Positions 8,535 to 16,314 of a DNA stretch of 64,000 nucleotides are shown here, piece after piece. This DNA comes from Methanothrix thermoacetophila PT. GTDB lineage: Archaea; Halobacteriota; Methanosarcinia; Methanotrichales; Methanotrichaceae. A model generated the notes under the pieces. It made no database searches. It was not told the origin of the DNA and saw nothing but the letters and a program-made list of their open reading frames with translations. Both the position numbers and the translations under genes were made by a program. Position 1 is the stretch's first letter. Each line of letters begins with the position of its first letter. Location of the stretch: NCBI RefSeq assembly GCF_000014945.1, contig NC_008553.1:1426001-1490000 (forward strand), read 5' to 3'.

Positions 8535-9296
8535 ATGACAGGCGGCATTCTCTGGCTCAGCTTGATACTGCTTCTTATCTCCTCAACCACAAGACGCTCC
8601 GGGATATCCGGTGCAGGATGGATGCTTCTCGGGGTATACTGGCTCATGGAGGCGTGGCACTACACCTCGATAAAGGATTACTTCAACGTGATGGTGGTCA
8701 TTGGAGCTGCTGCGGTCTCGTTCTCCTTCAGCTGGAGGATTCTGTCTGGGGAAATGTCAGAGACAGCTGAATGGATCAGCATGGCAGCCGCCATCTGCGG
8801 TCTTCTCTACTTTCCTTTTGCAGAGGTTCAGACTCTCTCTGAGCTTCTGATAAGATGGACGACGCTTCTTACATTCTGGCTGCTTGCCGGTCTCAATGTT
8901 CCGGTCTCGATGGAGAGCTGGAATCTCCTGGCGCTCAACGGCCGATCTGTGGAGATCGTGCTCGCCTGCACCGCCATTGAGAGCATAGCGCTGTTCGCAG
9001 GCGTGATCCTCTCGGTCAGAGCCCCCCGGGCAAGAAGGCTCGGCGCGCTCATGCTCTCCACGGCGGCGATATACATTCTCAACATCGGGAGGAACGCATT
9101 CGTGCTCCTCGCGTACGGAGAGGAGTGGTTCGGCCAGGAGAGCTTCTATCTTGCGCACAACGTTATCGCCAAGGTGGGCTCAACCCTGGTGCTGCTCATC
9201 ATAGCGTACATGGTCTTTGCGATTCTCCCAGAGCTGCTAGTGCTGATCGATGATCTCTTCGCCGAGCTCAGGGCATCGAGGAGGGCGGAGGTTTGA
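8535..9296 (+). CDS. artA: Archaeosortase A
   Basis: This is an integral membrane transpeptidase-like enzyme of the exosortase/archaeosortase superfamily. It removes a C-terminal transmembrane sorting signal (PGF-CTERM type) and attaches the protein to a membrane lipid. The 253 residues contain about seven hydrophobic segments. The putative catalytic residues are Cys145 in LACTAIES, Arg186 in NIGRN and His208 in LAHNV. It overlaps the archaetidylserine decarboxylase gene by four bases, and the synthase follows. This three-gene association is known from haloarchaea, where archaetidylethanolamine synthesis is linked to lipid attachment of ArtA substrates. A candidate substrate in this window is the protein at 26696-27247. 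Confidence 0.88.
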   Translation: MTGGILWLSLILLLISSTTRRSGISGAGWMLLGVYWLMEAWHYTSIKDYFNVMVVIGAAAVSFSFSWRILSGEMSETAEWISMAAAICGLLYFPFAEVQTLSELLIRWTTLLTFWLLAGLNVPVSMESWNLLALNGRSVEIVLACTAIESIALFAGVILSVRAPRARRLGALMLSTAAIYILNIGRNAFVLLAYGEEWFGQESFYLAHNVIAKVGSTLVLLIIAYMVFAILPELLVLIDDLFAELRASRRAEV

Positions 9297-9880
9297 GCTT
9301 AAGGCTCGCCCCGGGATCGCTGCCATGGGTTGTAACACCATTCGCAGCATCCCTTATGATCTACCCGTTCAGCACCGCGCTTTCACTGATCTTTTTGTTC
9401 GTAACGGCTTTCATGATACACTTCCACCGCGATCCTGAGAGGTTTCCTGAGGGGGAAGGCATGCTCTCACCGGCGGATGGGAGGATAGTCGAGGCAGATG
9501 AAAAACACATTTACATATTCATGGGGCCGATGGATGTTCACGTTAACAGAGCACCCCTGGATGGAGTGGTCAGGAGCGTCGAGTTTCGTGGCGGAGATCA
9601 CTCGCCCGCGTTCCGTCACCCCCTCAAGAACGCGCACAGCATCATCGAGATCGAGAGCGAGATGGGGCGCTTCACGCTGAAGCAGATCTCCGGAATGGCC
9701 GCCAGAAGAGTGGTCTGCTGGGTATCACCCGGCGACAGGCTGAGGCGCGGCCAGAGGATAGGCATGATCAGATTCGGATCGGGAGTGATAGTCACGGCCC
9801 CACCGGGATACAGGATCATCGCGCGAAAGGGATCCAGGGTCCGCGCCGGCCAGACCGTGATAGCGGAGCTGAGGGAATGA
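9293..9880 (+). CDS. asd: Archaetidylserine decarboxylase
   Basis: This converts archaetidylserine to archaetidylethanolamine using a pyruvoyl group made by self-cleavage. The 195 residues have one or two N-terminal membrane segments and the short PSD core: LSPADGRI, the histidine-bearing FMGPMDVHVNRAP and the late RFGSGV, where the serine should become the pyruvoyl residue. Family members often read GSR here, so the Gly after the Ser is a small variation. The TTG start overlaps the artA stop. The synthase gene follows with a four-base overlap, so substrate and enzyme are made together. Confidence 0.88.
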   Translation: MSLRLAPGSLPWVVTPFAASLMIYPFSTALSLIFLFVTAFMIHFHRDPERFPEGEGMLSPADGRIVEADEKHIYIFMGPMDVHVNRAPLDGVVRSVEFRGGDHSPAFRHPLKNAHSIIEIESEMGRFTLKQISGMAARRVVCWVSPGDRLRRGQRIGMIRFGSGVIVTAPPGYRIIARKGSRVRAGQTVIAELRE

Positions 9881-10518
9881 GGCTCAAAGCACAGGATCTT
9901 CTCTCCCTCATGAACGCGATATCAGGGTTCAGCGCCATGATTTTAGCTCATCTCCAGATCCGCGATCTCTCCGTGCTCATGCTTATGGCAGCAGCGCTCT
10001 TTGATGGTGCCGACGGCATTGTTGCGAGAAGATCCGAGCAGAGCGAGCTCGGCCCACATCTGGATTCGCTCGCTGATGTGGTCTCGTTTGGGGTTGCTCC
10101 TGCTCTCATGACGTTCTTCCTTCTAAAAGAGCCGTACCTTCTGATGCTCAGCGCACTGTACATGCTCTGCGGAATGCTCAGGCTCGCGAGATACAACATC
10201 TCCCCGAAGGAATGGGCGCACTTCGAGGGGCTCCCCATAACAGCTGCAGGTCTGATGCTTGGCGTCAGCATGCTTCTGGATTCGCTCATTTTCACCTCCT
10301 GTCTGATGATCCTTCTCTCGGCTCTCATGGTGAGCACCCTGCCGTATCCAAAGCTGAGGGACCCGAGGGTTGTTTTTGTGTGCATGATTGTTGGAGCTGC
10401 CGCGCTTTCAGCGCTTCATCTTTCAGGTATGAGGGCCTCAGCGATCGTCATCCTGATATCAATGGCGTTTTATCTGATAGTGCCGGTGGTGATACCGTGT
10501 ACACGCCGAGGGAGATAG
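9877..10518 (+). CDS. pssA: Archaetidylserine synthase
   Basis: This is a CDP-alcohol phosphatidyltransferase that condenses CDP-archaeol with L-serine. The family signature D-G-x2-A-R-x8-G-x3-D-x3-D is visible in the segment from DGADGIVARR to LDSLADVVSFG at about residues 45-70. The 213-residue protein has several membrane spans. It lies between the decarboxylase and mptD and overlaps both. CDP-archaeol would come from CarS, whose gene is also in this window (55019-55555). Confidence 0.92.
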   Translation: MRLKAQDLLSLMNAISGFSAMILAHLQIRDLSVLMLMAAALFDGADGIVARRSEQSELGPHLDSLADVVSFGVAPALMTFFLLKEPYLLMLSALYMLCGMLRLARYNISPKEWAHFEGLPITAAGLMLGVSMLLDSLIFTSCLMILLSALMVSTLPYPKLRDPRVVFVCMIVGAAALSALHLSGMRASAIVILISMAFYLIVPVVIPCTRRGR

Positions 10519-10823
10519 CGGCATTCGAGGCTGGGATAAAGCTGGGCGCTCTCTACCACCAGTTCGTCGGCACGCCTGTCAGTGTGAAGACCGCGGACTC
10601 GCTGGAGCGGGCCATCGAGCGATCGATATCCCTGCAGCCGTATGTGAAATCTGTGAGCGTGCGCATAGACAGAAGCATGCTCAGTGGGAACGTCTTCGGC
10701 TACTCAGAGCTCTCCGGCAAGATGATAAGGGCAGCGGTTGAGATTGCGTATGAAGGAGCACGCGTGAGGGCCGTTCTTGAGTACGATCCCGAAAAGGATT
10801 ACCCGATGATGCATCTGGAGTAA
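10497..10823 (+). CDS. mptD: Archaeal dihydroneopterin aldolase MptD
   Basis: This splits 7,8-dihydroneopterin to 6-hydroxymethyl-dihydropterin, a precursor of tetrahydromethanopterin, the C1 carrier of methanogenesis. The 108-residue product has the archaeal DHNA fold seen in MptD: FEAGIKLGALYHQFVGTPV, then a run ending in VEIAYEG. It is unrelated in sequence to bacterial FolB. I chose the GTG at 10497 because it follows GGTGGTGAT and gives the family length. It overlaps the pssA 3' end by 22 bases, so it is probably the last gene of the artA operon. Confidence 0.85.
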   Translation: MYTPREIAAFEAGIKLGALYHQFVGTPVSVKTADSLERAIERSISLQPYVKSVSVRIDRSMLSGNVFGYSELSGKMIRAAVEIAYEGARVRAVLEYDPEKDYPMMHLE

Positions 10824-10884
10824 CTGATGCATTGCTGTTTGCCTCTGGAAAGGAGATCAATATGTTGTGGTCACTCCCATTATG

Positions 10885-10909
10885 GCATCACCGCCCATCT
10901 CGGTGATGC
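10885..10909. repeat. Perfect 9-bp inverted repeat (hairpin) downstream of mptD
   Basis: GCATCACCG and CGGTGATGC are separated by seven bases. It lies 60 bases after the mptD stop and 130 bases before fbp. No T-run follows, so terminator function is uncertain; it could be an RNA-processing hairpin. Confidence 0.5.
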
Positions 10910-11037
10910 GGCTGCCCATCTAGAGCCTGCTTGAAGCCATATCTGCTTTGCAGCATGCTCTCCAACACGCTGGTACTGCCGCGGCCGTATGGATTACTTT
11001 TTTATGTCCACTTCCCTTTGTAGCATTGGTGCTGATC

Positions 11038-12153
11038 ATGAGCAAGGTAACTGTAAGCCTTATCAAGGCAGACGTGGGCGGATGGCCCGGGCACGCCTCT
11101 GTGCATCCAGCGCTGATCGACAAGGCTGAGGAGGTTCTGTCTGAGGCGAAATCCGCGGGCACACTTATCGACTTCAAGGTCATGGCATGCGGCGACGATC
11201 TCGAGCTTCTGATGACACACAGGCTCGGAACCGATGAGGCTGAGATCCATGCGATAGCCTGGGAGACGTTCGAGAAGGCGACCGCAGAGGCGAAGAGCCT
11301 GAAGCTCTACGGCGCGGGGCAGGATCTACTCTGCGATGCGTTCTCCGGCAACATCCGCGGGATGGGGCCTGGTGTCGCTGAGATGCAGTTCACAGAGCGC
11401 GACGCCGAGCCGCTGGTCGCGTTCATGATGGACAAGACCGAGCCTGGGGCGTTTAACCTTCCAATCTTCAGAATGTTTGCAGATCCCTTCAACACTGCAG
11501 GTCTTGTGATAGATCCGTCACTCCACAACGGCTTCATCTTCGAGATATGGGACATTCTGGATCACAAAAAGGTATTCATGTCATGTCCCGAGGAGATGTA
11601 CAACATCCTGGCGCTCATCGGGGCGAAGAGCAGGTATGTGATAAAGAGGGTGTACCCAAAGCCCGGAGGCAAGCTCCCCTCAGAGGAGCCTGTCGCGGTT
11701 GTGAGCACTGAGAAACTTTACCAGACCGCGGGGACGTACGTCGGAAAGGACGACCCGGTCGCTCTTGTCAGGGCACAATCAGGGCTTCCCGCGCTCGGAG
11801 AAGTCCTCGAGCCCTTCGCCCTGGGCCATCTGGTATCGGGATGGATGCGCGGCTCACACAACGGCCCGCTGATGCCATGCGCCTTCGAGGATGCTCATCC
11901 CACAAGATTCGACGGCCCGCCGAGGGTGATCGCAGCTGGATTCCAGCTCTGCAACGGACTTCTCATAGGGCCTGTGGACCTCTTCGCAGATGTCGCATTC
12001 GATCTCACCCGGATGAGGGTGCTGGAGATCACGGACTACATGAGGGCGCACGGGCCGTTCGAGCCCCACAGGCTGCCGCTTGAGGACATGGAGTACACGA
12101 CCCTCCCGCATGTGCTGAAGAGGCTCGCGGAGAGGTTCGAGCCTGCTGAGTGA
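11038..12153 (+). CDS. fbp: Bifunctional fructose-1,6-bisphosphate aldolase/phosphatase
   Basis: This archaeal gluconeogenic enzyme (FBPA/FBPase, class V) joins the two triose phosphates and removes the 1-phosphate. The 371 residues start with MSKVTVSLIKADVGGWPGH; this N terminus with its metal-binding aspartate is the family hallmark. In-frame codons run further upstream, but the ATG at 11038 matches the family start. A TATA-like ACTTTTTTAT lies about 35 bases before it, so the leader is short. The gene is monocistronic or pairs with the following TPR-like gene across a hairpin. Confidence 0.94.
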   Translation: MSKVTVSLIKADVGGWPGHASVHPALIDKAEEVLSEAKSAGTLIDFKVMACGDDLELLMTHRLGTDEAEIHAIAWETFEKATAEAKSLKLYGAGQDLLCDAFSGNIRGMGPGVAEMQFTERDAEPLVAFMMDKTEPGAFNLPIFRMFADPFNTAGLVIDPSLHNGFIFEIWDILDHKKVFMSCPEEMYNILALIGAKSRYVIKRVYPKPGGKLPSEEPVAVVSTEKLYQTAGTYVGKDDPVALVRAQSGLPALGEVLEPFALGHLVSGWMRGSHNGPLMPCAFEDAHPTRFDGPPRVIAAGFQLCNGLLIGPVDLFADVAFDLTRMRVLEITDYMRAHGPFEPHRLPLEDMEYTTLPHVLKRLAERFEPAE

Positions 12154-12167
12154 AGTCAAGCATTATC

Positions 12168-12193
12168 AACAGCTCCCCCCAGGAGCTGTTTTA
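12168..12193 (+). terminator. Hairpin terminator after fbp
   Basis: AACAGCTCC and GGAGCTGTT form a perfect 9-bp stem around a five-base loop, with TTTTA at the end of the stem. It lies 15 bases after the fbp stop and just before the next start, so it may terminate fbp transcription or attenuate readthrough into the next gene. Confidence 0.7.
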
Positions 12194-12207
12194 TTCAGGA
12201 GATGCAG

Positions 12208-12816
12208 ATGAGAGAGAGATTTGATGAGATGGGGCCTGAGCAGAGGCTTGAGTATGTCATAGAGAACCTGAGAAGCCTCCCGGCTGAACTTGTGGAACCT
12301 GCGATAGACCTCTTGCTGAGGGCGAACGAGATCGAATACGCTGTAGTGCTCTGCAGGGAGCATGGCATGATCCAGAGGGCTGTCGATATTCTGGTGGATG
12401 CTGGGGACTACCTCTGGGCCGCTCAGATCACGAAGAGCGCGGGATCCCCTGAGGAGGCGGAACGGCTGCTGCGCAGCGGTCTCGAGTACTACATATCGAT
12501 GGAGATGTACGGAAGGGCCATAAGCGCTGCAACTGCCCTGAACCTGCCTCCGGATCAGATAGACGCCCTCTACAGGGAGGGCATCGCCTTCGAGAGCAAG
12601 AGCATGGATCTGAGCAGGGCACATGCAGCCCTGGAGAGCATGATGTCTGCTGTTGCGATGCTGGAGACCGATGAGGAAGTGAAGAGGGAGCTGATGGATG
12701 CGATACAGGAGGAGCTTGACAGAGAGCGCGGCTCAGCTGAAGCGACAGCTCCGCCCGCGAACAGGTCCCAGCTCAGAAGAGAAGATGACAAGATCGATGG
12801 AGACCGCTTCTGCTGA
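12208..12816 (+). CDS. Helical-repeat protein of unknown function
   Basis: No family is recognised with certainty. The 202-residue product is almost entirely alpha-helical, with paired helices that look like TPR or clathrin-repeat units (for example AVVLCREHGM, AVDILVDAGDYLWAAQ, and EEAERLLRSGLEYYISMEMY) up to about residue 120. A charged tail follows. Two ATGs lie six bases apart; the second, at 12208, has AGGAG at a proper distance. Its position behind fbp and the hairpin suggests separate control. A protein-binding scaffold role is the most that can be said. Confidence 0.7.
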   Translation: MRERFDEMGPEQRLEYVIENLRSLPAELVEPAIDLLLRANEIEYAVVLCREHGMIQRAVDILVDAGDYLWAAQITKSAGSPEEAERLLRSGLEYYISMEMYGRAISAATALNLPPDQIDALYREGIAFESKSMDLSRAHAALESMMSAVAMLETDEEVKRELMDAIQEELDRERGSAEATAPPANRSQLRREDDKIDGDRFC

Positions 12817-12860
12817 GGGTCGCCGCAGCGGTTACTGGTGGGCGATGTCTCCTCGTCGCT

Positions 12861-12980
12861 CTTATCCATTTGATGACTTGCCGGAAGGAGGTGTGGTCAT
12901 GCTATGCATTCGTATCGATTGAATGAGTGCTATCACCAACCAGATCGCATGCCCTACACGTTGCTACGCACATATGAGCG
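12861..12980 (+). repeat. Dispersed diverged repeat, copy A1
   Basis: This is alignable over its whole length with 25200-25314, with several indels. The gap between the helical-repeat gene and the SpoIIE-type gene (12817-13073) holds this copy followed by copy D2 and no gene. Translated in suitable frames both copies give the similar peptides ITNQIACPTRCYAHMS and VTNHIACPTSCYPYMS, so the repeat looks like decayed coding sequence; copy A1 has lost its frame. Confidence 0.7.
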
Positions 12981-12992
12981 CTCCTCATTATG

Positions 12993-13029
12993 AGGTCGTG
13001 GGCTCGAATAGCTGAATGATTCTGCCAGA
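12993..13029 (+). repeat. Short diverged repeat, copy D2
   Basis: Matches copy D1 at 4302-4338 at about 27 of 36 positions. It lies directly downstream of copy A1. Confidence 0.4.
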
Positions 13030-13073
13030 GCGATGTCGGGCGCAGGTTGCAGAGGTGGTGTGCGCCGGACGCA

Positions 13074-14984
13074 TCAAACTGATTTCATCACCATGACCGC
13101 CATGCCATCCCCCTTCGGGACCGCCCTTTCTATATCGTCCGCTATCTCTGATGCACTCTTTGTTCTGGAGCCGCGAGCCACACCTATCAGACGCTCCAGG
13201 TCGAAGCCCTGCGCCTCTATCATGCCCTCAGAGTAGATCACAAGGACATCTCCCTTCGAAATGGGTCGGCGCTCATACCCGAGTTTGAGATCGTCCCTGA
13301 TCGTCATGGGTATCCCATCGCCGCAGAGGGTATCCACGGATCCATCCCGGCTCACCACAAACGGCGGAGCGTGGCCTGCATTTGAGTACACCAGCTCCCC
13401 CTGCCCGTGATCGAGGACCGCGTAGAAGCAGGAGATGGGGGATGATGAGCTCTTTGCCAGTATGCTGTTCGCGCGCTTTATCACCTCATCCGGGTGCTGA
13501 GATGGAAGCGCTCTTATAACCGCTCTGGCGATGGCAGCGAGGACGGCAGACTCCATCTCCTCCCCATTTGCTCTACCCATGCACAGAGCGACCTTTCCGT
13601 GCTGGATCTCCAGAACGTCGTGGAACGTGCTTCCTCTCGATATCTGGCGAATGCTGAGATCATATCCCTCGATGAGAGGAAGAGTACCGGCAGTCAGATA
13701 CGTGTCAAATGATTTTAATACAGAGCTCTTGCACTCCTGTGATCCCCTTGCATAACTCTCCGCTTTGGCCCCCTCGAGGAGCGTTCTGAGAGACTGGCGC
13801 ATAGACTCAATGGATTGCACAATCCCCTCGATATCGCACTCCACAGGCACGCGCCTCTCCAGCTCACCCCCGCCGATGCGCTGCAGTGCATCAGATATGC
13901 AGCCTGCAGATCTCCTGAGCTGCCTGCGGATCATTATTCCTATCAATCCGAATGCCACACCAGAGATGATTATCAGTAACAGTCCTTTTGAGAACATTGC
14001 CGCTGTGCTGCTGCGCAGGAGTTCCACGGCTCTCTGACTGAGAGCGTTCGCGCTTCTCTCCACGATGCTTAGGGGAACCATCATCCGCTCGGATGGGTAC
14101 GCAACAACGACTGTCCACCCAACACTCTTCACGGGCGAATAAACCACAAACCAGCCCCGGCCATCTATCATGAGATAATCCGAGCCGCTCTTACCCTTTG
14201 ATATACGATCGCCGAGCTCCGCTAATGCAGAGATGTTGGATTTGTAGAGGTTTCCGGAGAGGAGCAGATTGTCCCATGGGGCATCACCCCTCCGGACCTT
14301 GGGAATCATCACCACATCGCCACTTCTGTTCACTATGAATGGATAGCCGCTGCCTCTGAGCATCGATAGATCTGAGTAGAGATCTGACAGAGATACCTCT
14401 GATGCAGCAACGCAGTAGAGTGTGATATTCCAGTATGCAGGCGTTGCGCACATCATGTGCATCTCGTCTCCGGGAATCCATACAGTTCCGCCGGCAGCCT
14501 GTGCCGCATTGTACCATCCCAGTGATCTGAGTTCGGATGCGTTTATGGCATAATTCCTGATTCCATCTGTCTCCGGCCATGAAGCTATTCTTCCATCAGC
14601 GGTCGCCAGGTATATTCGCTCGATCGCGCTGTTCCTCTTTATCGCCCTAGCTAGGGTCTGTGAGAGGGGGCTGTTCGGATCTGCCACTCGATCGATATCA
14701 GAGAAACCGGAAGCAGCATAGTCTGCCACGAACTGATTGCTCTCCGCGATCCTCCTGAAAAACTCCTCGTACTGCATGGCCTTGGAAGAGACGATAAGCT
14801 CCTGGTCTGTTGCGCCCGAGGAGTAGTTTACTGCGGTGCTGTTTATATCGCCAAGCTGCTCCTGTATCGGCCCCACCATTCTGCTGACCTCTGTATTGAA
14901 GAGCAGCCCCATAATTGCGGCAGGTACCACTGCTGCAATCACCATGATCACGATCAGAGTCGAAGATATGGGCGGTCTCATCAT
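13074..14984 (-). CDS. Membrane sensor with CACHE domain and SpoIIE-type PP2C phosphatase
   Basis: A signal-transduction protein of 636 residues. TM1 lies at about 8-28, followed by an extracytoplasmic CACHE-like sensor (about 30-325), TM2 at about 330-352, a HAMP-like linker with helices to about 405, and a SpoIIE/RsbU-type serine phosphatase domain (about 425-636) with the typical FHDVLEI, YSNAGHAPPFV and GDVLVIYSEGMIEA segments. Family members dephosphorylate anti-anti-sigma proteins in bacteria; the archaeal partner is unknown and no STAS or HPK gene is adjacent. Residues 36-82 are encoded by the 139 bases duplicated upstream. A TATA box at 14997-15007 implies a leaderless or very short leader. 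The ligand is unknown. Confidence 0.88.
   Translation of the reverse strand: MMRPPISSTLIVIMVIAAVVPAAIMGLLFNTEVSRMVGPIQEQLGDINSTAVNYSSGATDQELIVSSKAMQYEEFFRRIAESNQFVADYAASGFSDIDRVADPNSPLSQTLARAIKRNSAIERIYLATADGRIASWPETDGIRNYAINASELRSLGWYNAAQAAGGTVWIPGDEMHMMCATPAYWNITLYCVAASEVSLSDLYSDLSMLRGSGYPFIVNRSGDVVMIPKVRRGDAPWDNLLLSGNLYKSNISALAELGDRISKGKSGSDYLMIDGRGWFVVYSPVKSVGWTVVVAYPSERMMVPLSIVERSANALSQRAVELLRSSTAAMFSKGLLLIIISGVAFGLIGIMIRRQLRRSAGCISDALQRIGGGELERRVPVECDIEGIVQSIESMRQSLRTLLEGAKAESYARGSQECKSSVLKSFDTYLTAGTLPLIEGYDLSIRQISRGSTFHDVLEIQHGKVALCMGRANGEEMESAVLAAIARAVIRALPSQHPDEVIKRANSILAKSSSSPISCFYAVLDHGQGELVYSNAGHAPPFVVSRDGSVDTLCGDGIPMTIRDDLKLGYERRPISKGDVLVIYSEGMIEAQGFDLERLIGVARGSRTKSASEIADDIERAVPKGDGMAVMVMKSV
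14739..14877 (-). repeat. 139-bp perfect direct repeat, copy inside the SpoIIE-type gene
   Basis: Identical base for base to 15229-15367, 490 bp away in the same orientation. This copy encodes residues about 36-82 of the sensor phosphatase, so it is the likely source. Confidence 0.97.
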
Positions 14985-14996
14985 AATAGTTCACAG

Positions 14997-15007
14997 TTTA
15001 TTTTATG
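14997..15007 (-). promoter_or_regulatory. TATA box of the SpoIIE-type phosphatase gene
   Basis: On the minus strand CATAAAATAAA lies about 20 bases before the ATG, so the transcript probably begins at or near the start codon. Confidence 0.5.
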
Positions 15008-15228
15008 CTGTACAGCATGAACGCAGTTTGCAATTTCTGTAATTCATTTCCTATAAACCATTTTTCAAGCCTGGTGCTTGGCAGCGTGAAGAATTTACTC
15101 TGTTAGCAAATCAGGTGCGCACTACTGAGGCGCTGAAGGCATACACACCATCCGATAAAACCGCCGGTTATGGAAGGAGATAAGTCGCTGAATACAGAAG
15201 AGCGGAGCCAGGCGCTATTGTGTTGTCA

Positions 15229-15367
15229 GCTCTCCGCGATCCTCCTGAAAAACTCCTCGTACTGCATGGCCTTGGAAGAGACGATAAGCTCCTGGTCTGT
15301 TGCGCCCGAGGAGTAGTTTACTGCGGTGCTGTTTATATCGCCAAGCTGCTCCTGTATCGGCCCCACC
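15229..15367 (-). repeat. 139-bp perfect direct repeat, stray copy upstream of the SpoIIE-type gene
   Basis: An exact internal fragment of the sensor-phosphatase gene lies in the 506-base gap 14985-15490, 245 bases before that gene's start. It has no start codon or ribosome site of its own and its frame is not continued on either side. The rest of the gap shows no gene. Confidence 0.97.
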
Positions 15368-15490
15368 TTTGGAGAGACAGGCTGTCGGAAGCGCTCGTTG
15401 CTGGGCGTGCATCGCAGAACCAGCGTATCTGCGGGCAGGTTATCATATGTATAGGGGCGGAAACCACCAGCGATTGTCGCCCCCTCCTGC

Positions 15491-15871
15491 TCACCTTCTT
15501 CCTCTTACCAGGATGCATTGCCGGGCATGCGATCTGCGCTGCCCATCCCTGCGGCAGTTAGGGCACAGATCCAGCCAGCTCTTCTGGAACCTCGCGGGCA
15601 TGAGAGCTGCAACATGCTCGATCTCCCTCTCCGTGGCGAATGGTTCTCCGCAGATGCTGCATCGCTTCATCCTGAACGCGAGCGTGATGCTCTCAGTTGT
15701 GAGAGCAGAGGATATCGCACCTGTCGGGCATGTCTCGATCAGCCTGTCTGTCAAGTCCTCATGTGGATGAAACGTTATGCTGCGCATCTCTGCATCCTCT
15801 GATATGGATATGCTGCTCGATATCGCCGAGCACGCGCGGCAGCCAATACATTTTTTCTCATCTATCTTCAT
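15491..15871 (-). CDS. Iron-sulfur protein of the CODH/FDH-like operon
   Basis: The last gene of the cooS operon encodes 126 residues. The N-terminal third has CIGCRAC and a remote CPTGAI, enough for one [4Fe-4S] cluster. The C-terminal half carries two CxxC pairs (CSICGEPF and CPNCRRDG) spaced about 29 residues apart, which could bind zinc or another cluster. Ferredoxin-like domains with such a C-terminal CxxC pair accompany formate dehydrogenase and hydrogenase modules. It overlaps the 148-residue Fe-S gene by four bases. Its role is probably electron transfer between the dehydrogenases and an unknown acceptor. Confidence 0.78.
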   Translation of the reverse strand: MKIDEKKCIGCRACSAISSSISISEDAEMRSITFHPHEDLTDRLIETCPTGAISSALTTESITLAFRMKRCSICGEPFATEREIEHVAALMPARFQKSWLDLCPNCRRDGQRRSHARQCILVRGRR

Positions 15872-16314
15872 ATCCTCACCAGCCTGGCCGCCAGAGCGCC
15901 CGCAGCCCTCCTTCTGGTGGATCTGGAGACCACATCTACATCACCAAGCCGAAGAGCCTCCGCCGGACATGTCATGACACAGATCGGCGTCTCCTTCTCA
16001 ATACAGAGATCGCATCTCTGTATCATTGAACGAAGCTCTATCGCCCCAAAGGGGCATGCAACTACGCACAGTCCACAGCGTGTGCAGAGATCCTGATCGA
16101 ATGCAACCATATCGCCATCCAGCCTCAGTGAGCCGGTGTAGCAGACAGCGGTGCATGGAGAGGTATCGCACTGATGGCAGTACACAGGCACAGCTGCCAG
16201 ATCGCCCACGATGCCCACAGATATGCGTGGATGCCCGTGCTCCCTCTCGCACGCGACCTCACATGAGCGGCATCCGATACACCTCTCAGGGTCCAGGTAT
16301 ATCTTCGCCATCAA
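15868..16314 (-). CDS. Four-cluster ferredoxin-type electron-transfer subunit (HycB/CooF-like)
   Basis: The 148 residues contain four cysteine groups, CIGCRSCEVAC, CHQCDTSPCTAVC, CTRCGLCVVAC and CDLCIEKETPICVMTC, in the arrangement of HycB/DmsB/CooF-type proteins that bind four [4Fe-4S] clusters. Such subunits wire a molybdopterin or Ni-CODH catalytic subunit to other redox proteins. It follows fdhA with a four-base overlap. Together with the 170-residue homologue upstream it provides a second eight-iron or larger relay in the same operon. Confidence 0.88.
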   Translation of the reverse strand: MMAKIYLDPERCIGCRSCEVACEREHGHPRISVGIVGDLAAVPVYCHQCDTSPCTAVCYTGSLRLDGDMVAFDQDLCTRCGLCVVACPFGAIELRSMIQRCDLCIEKETPICVMTCPAEALRLGDVDVVSRSTRRRAAGALAARLVRI

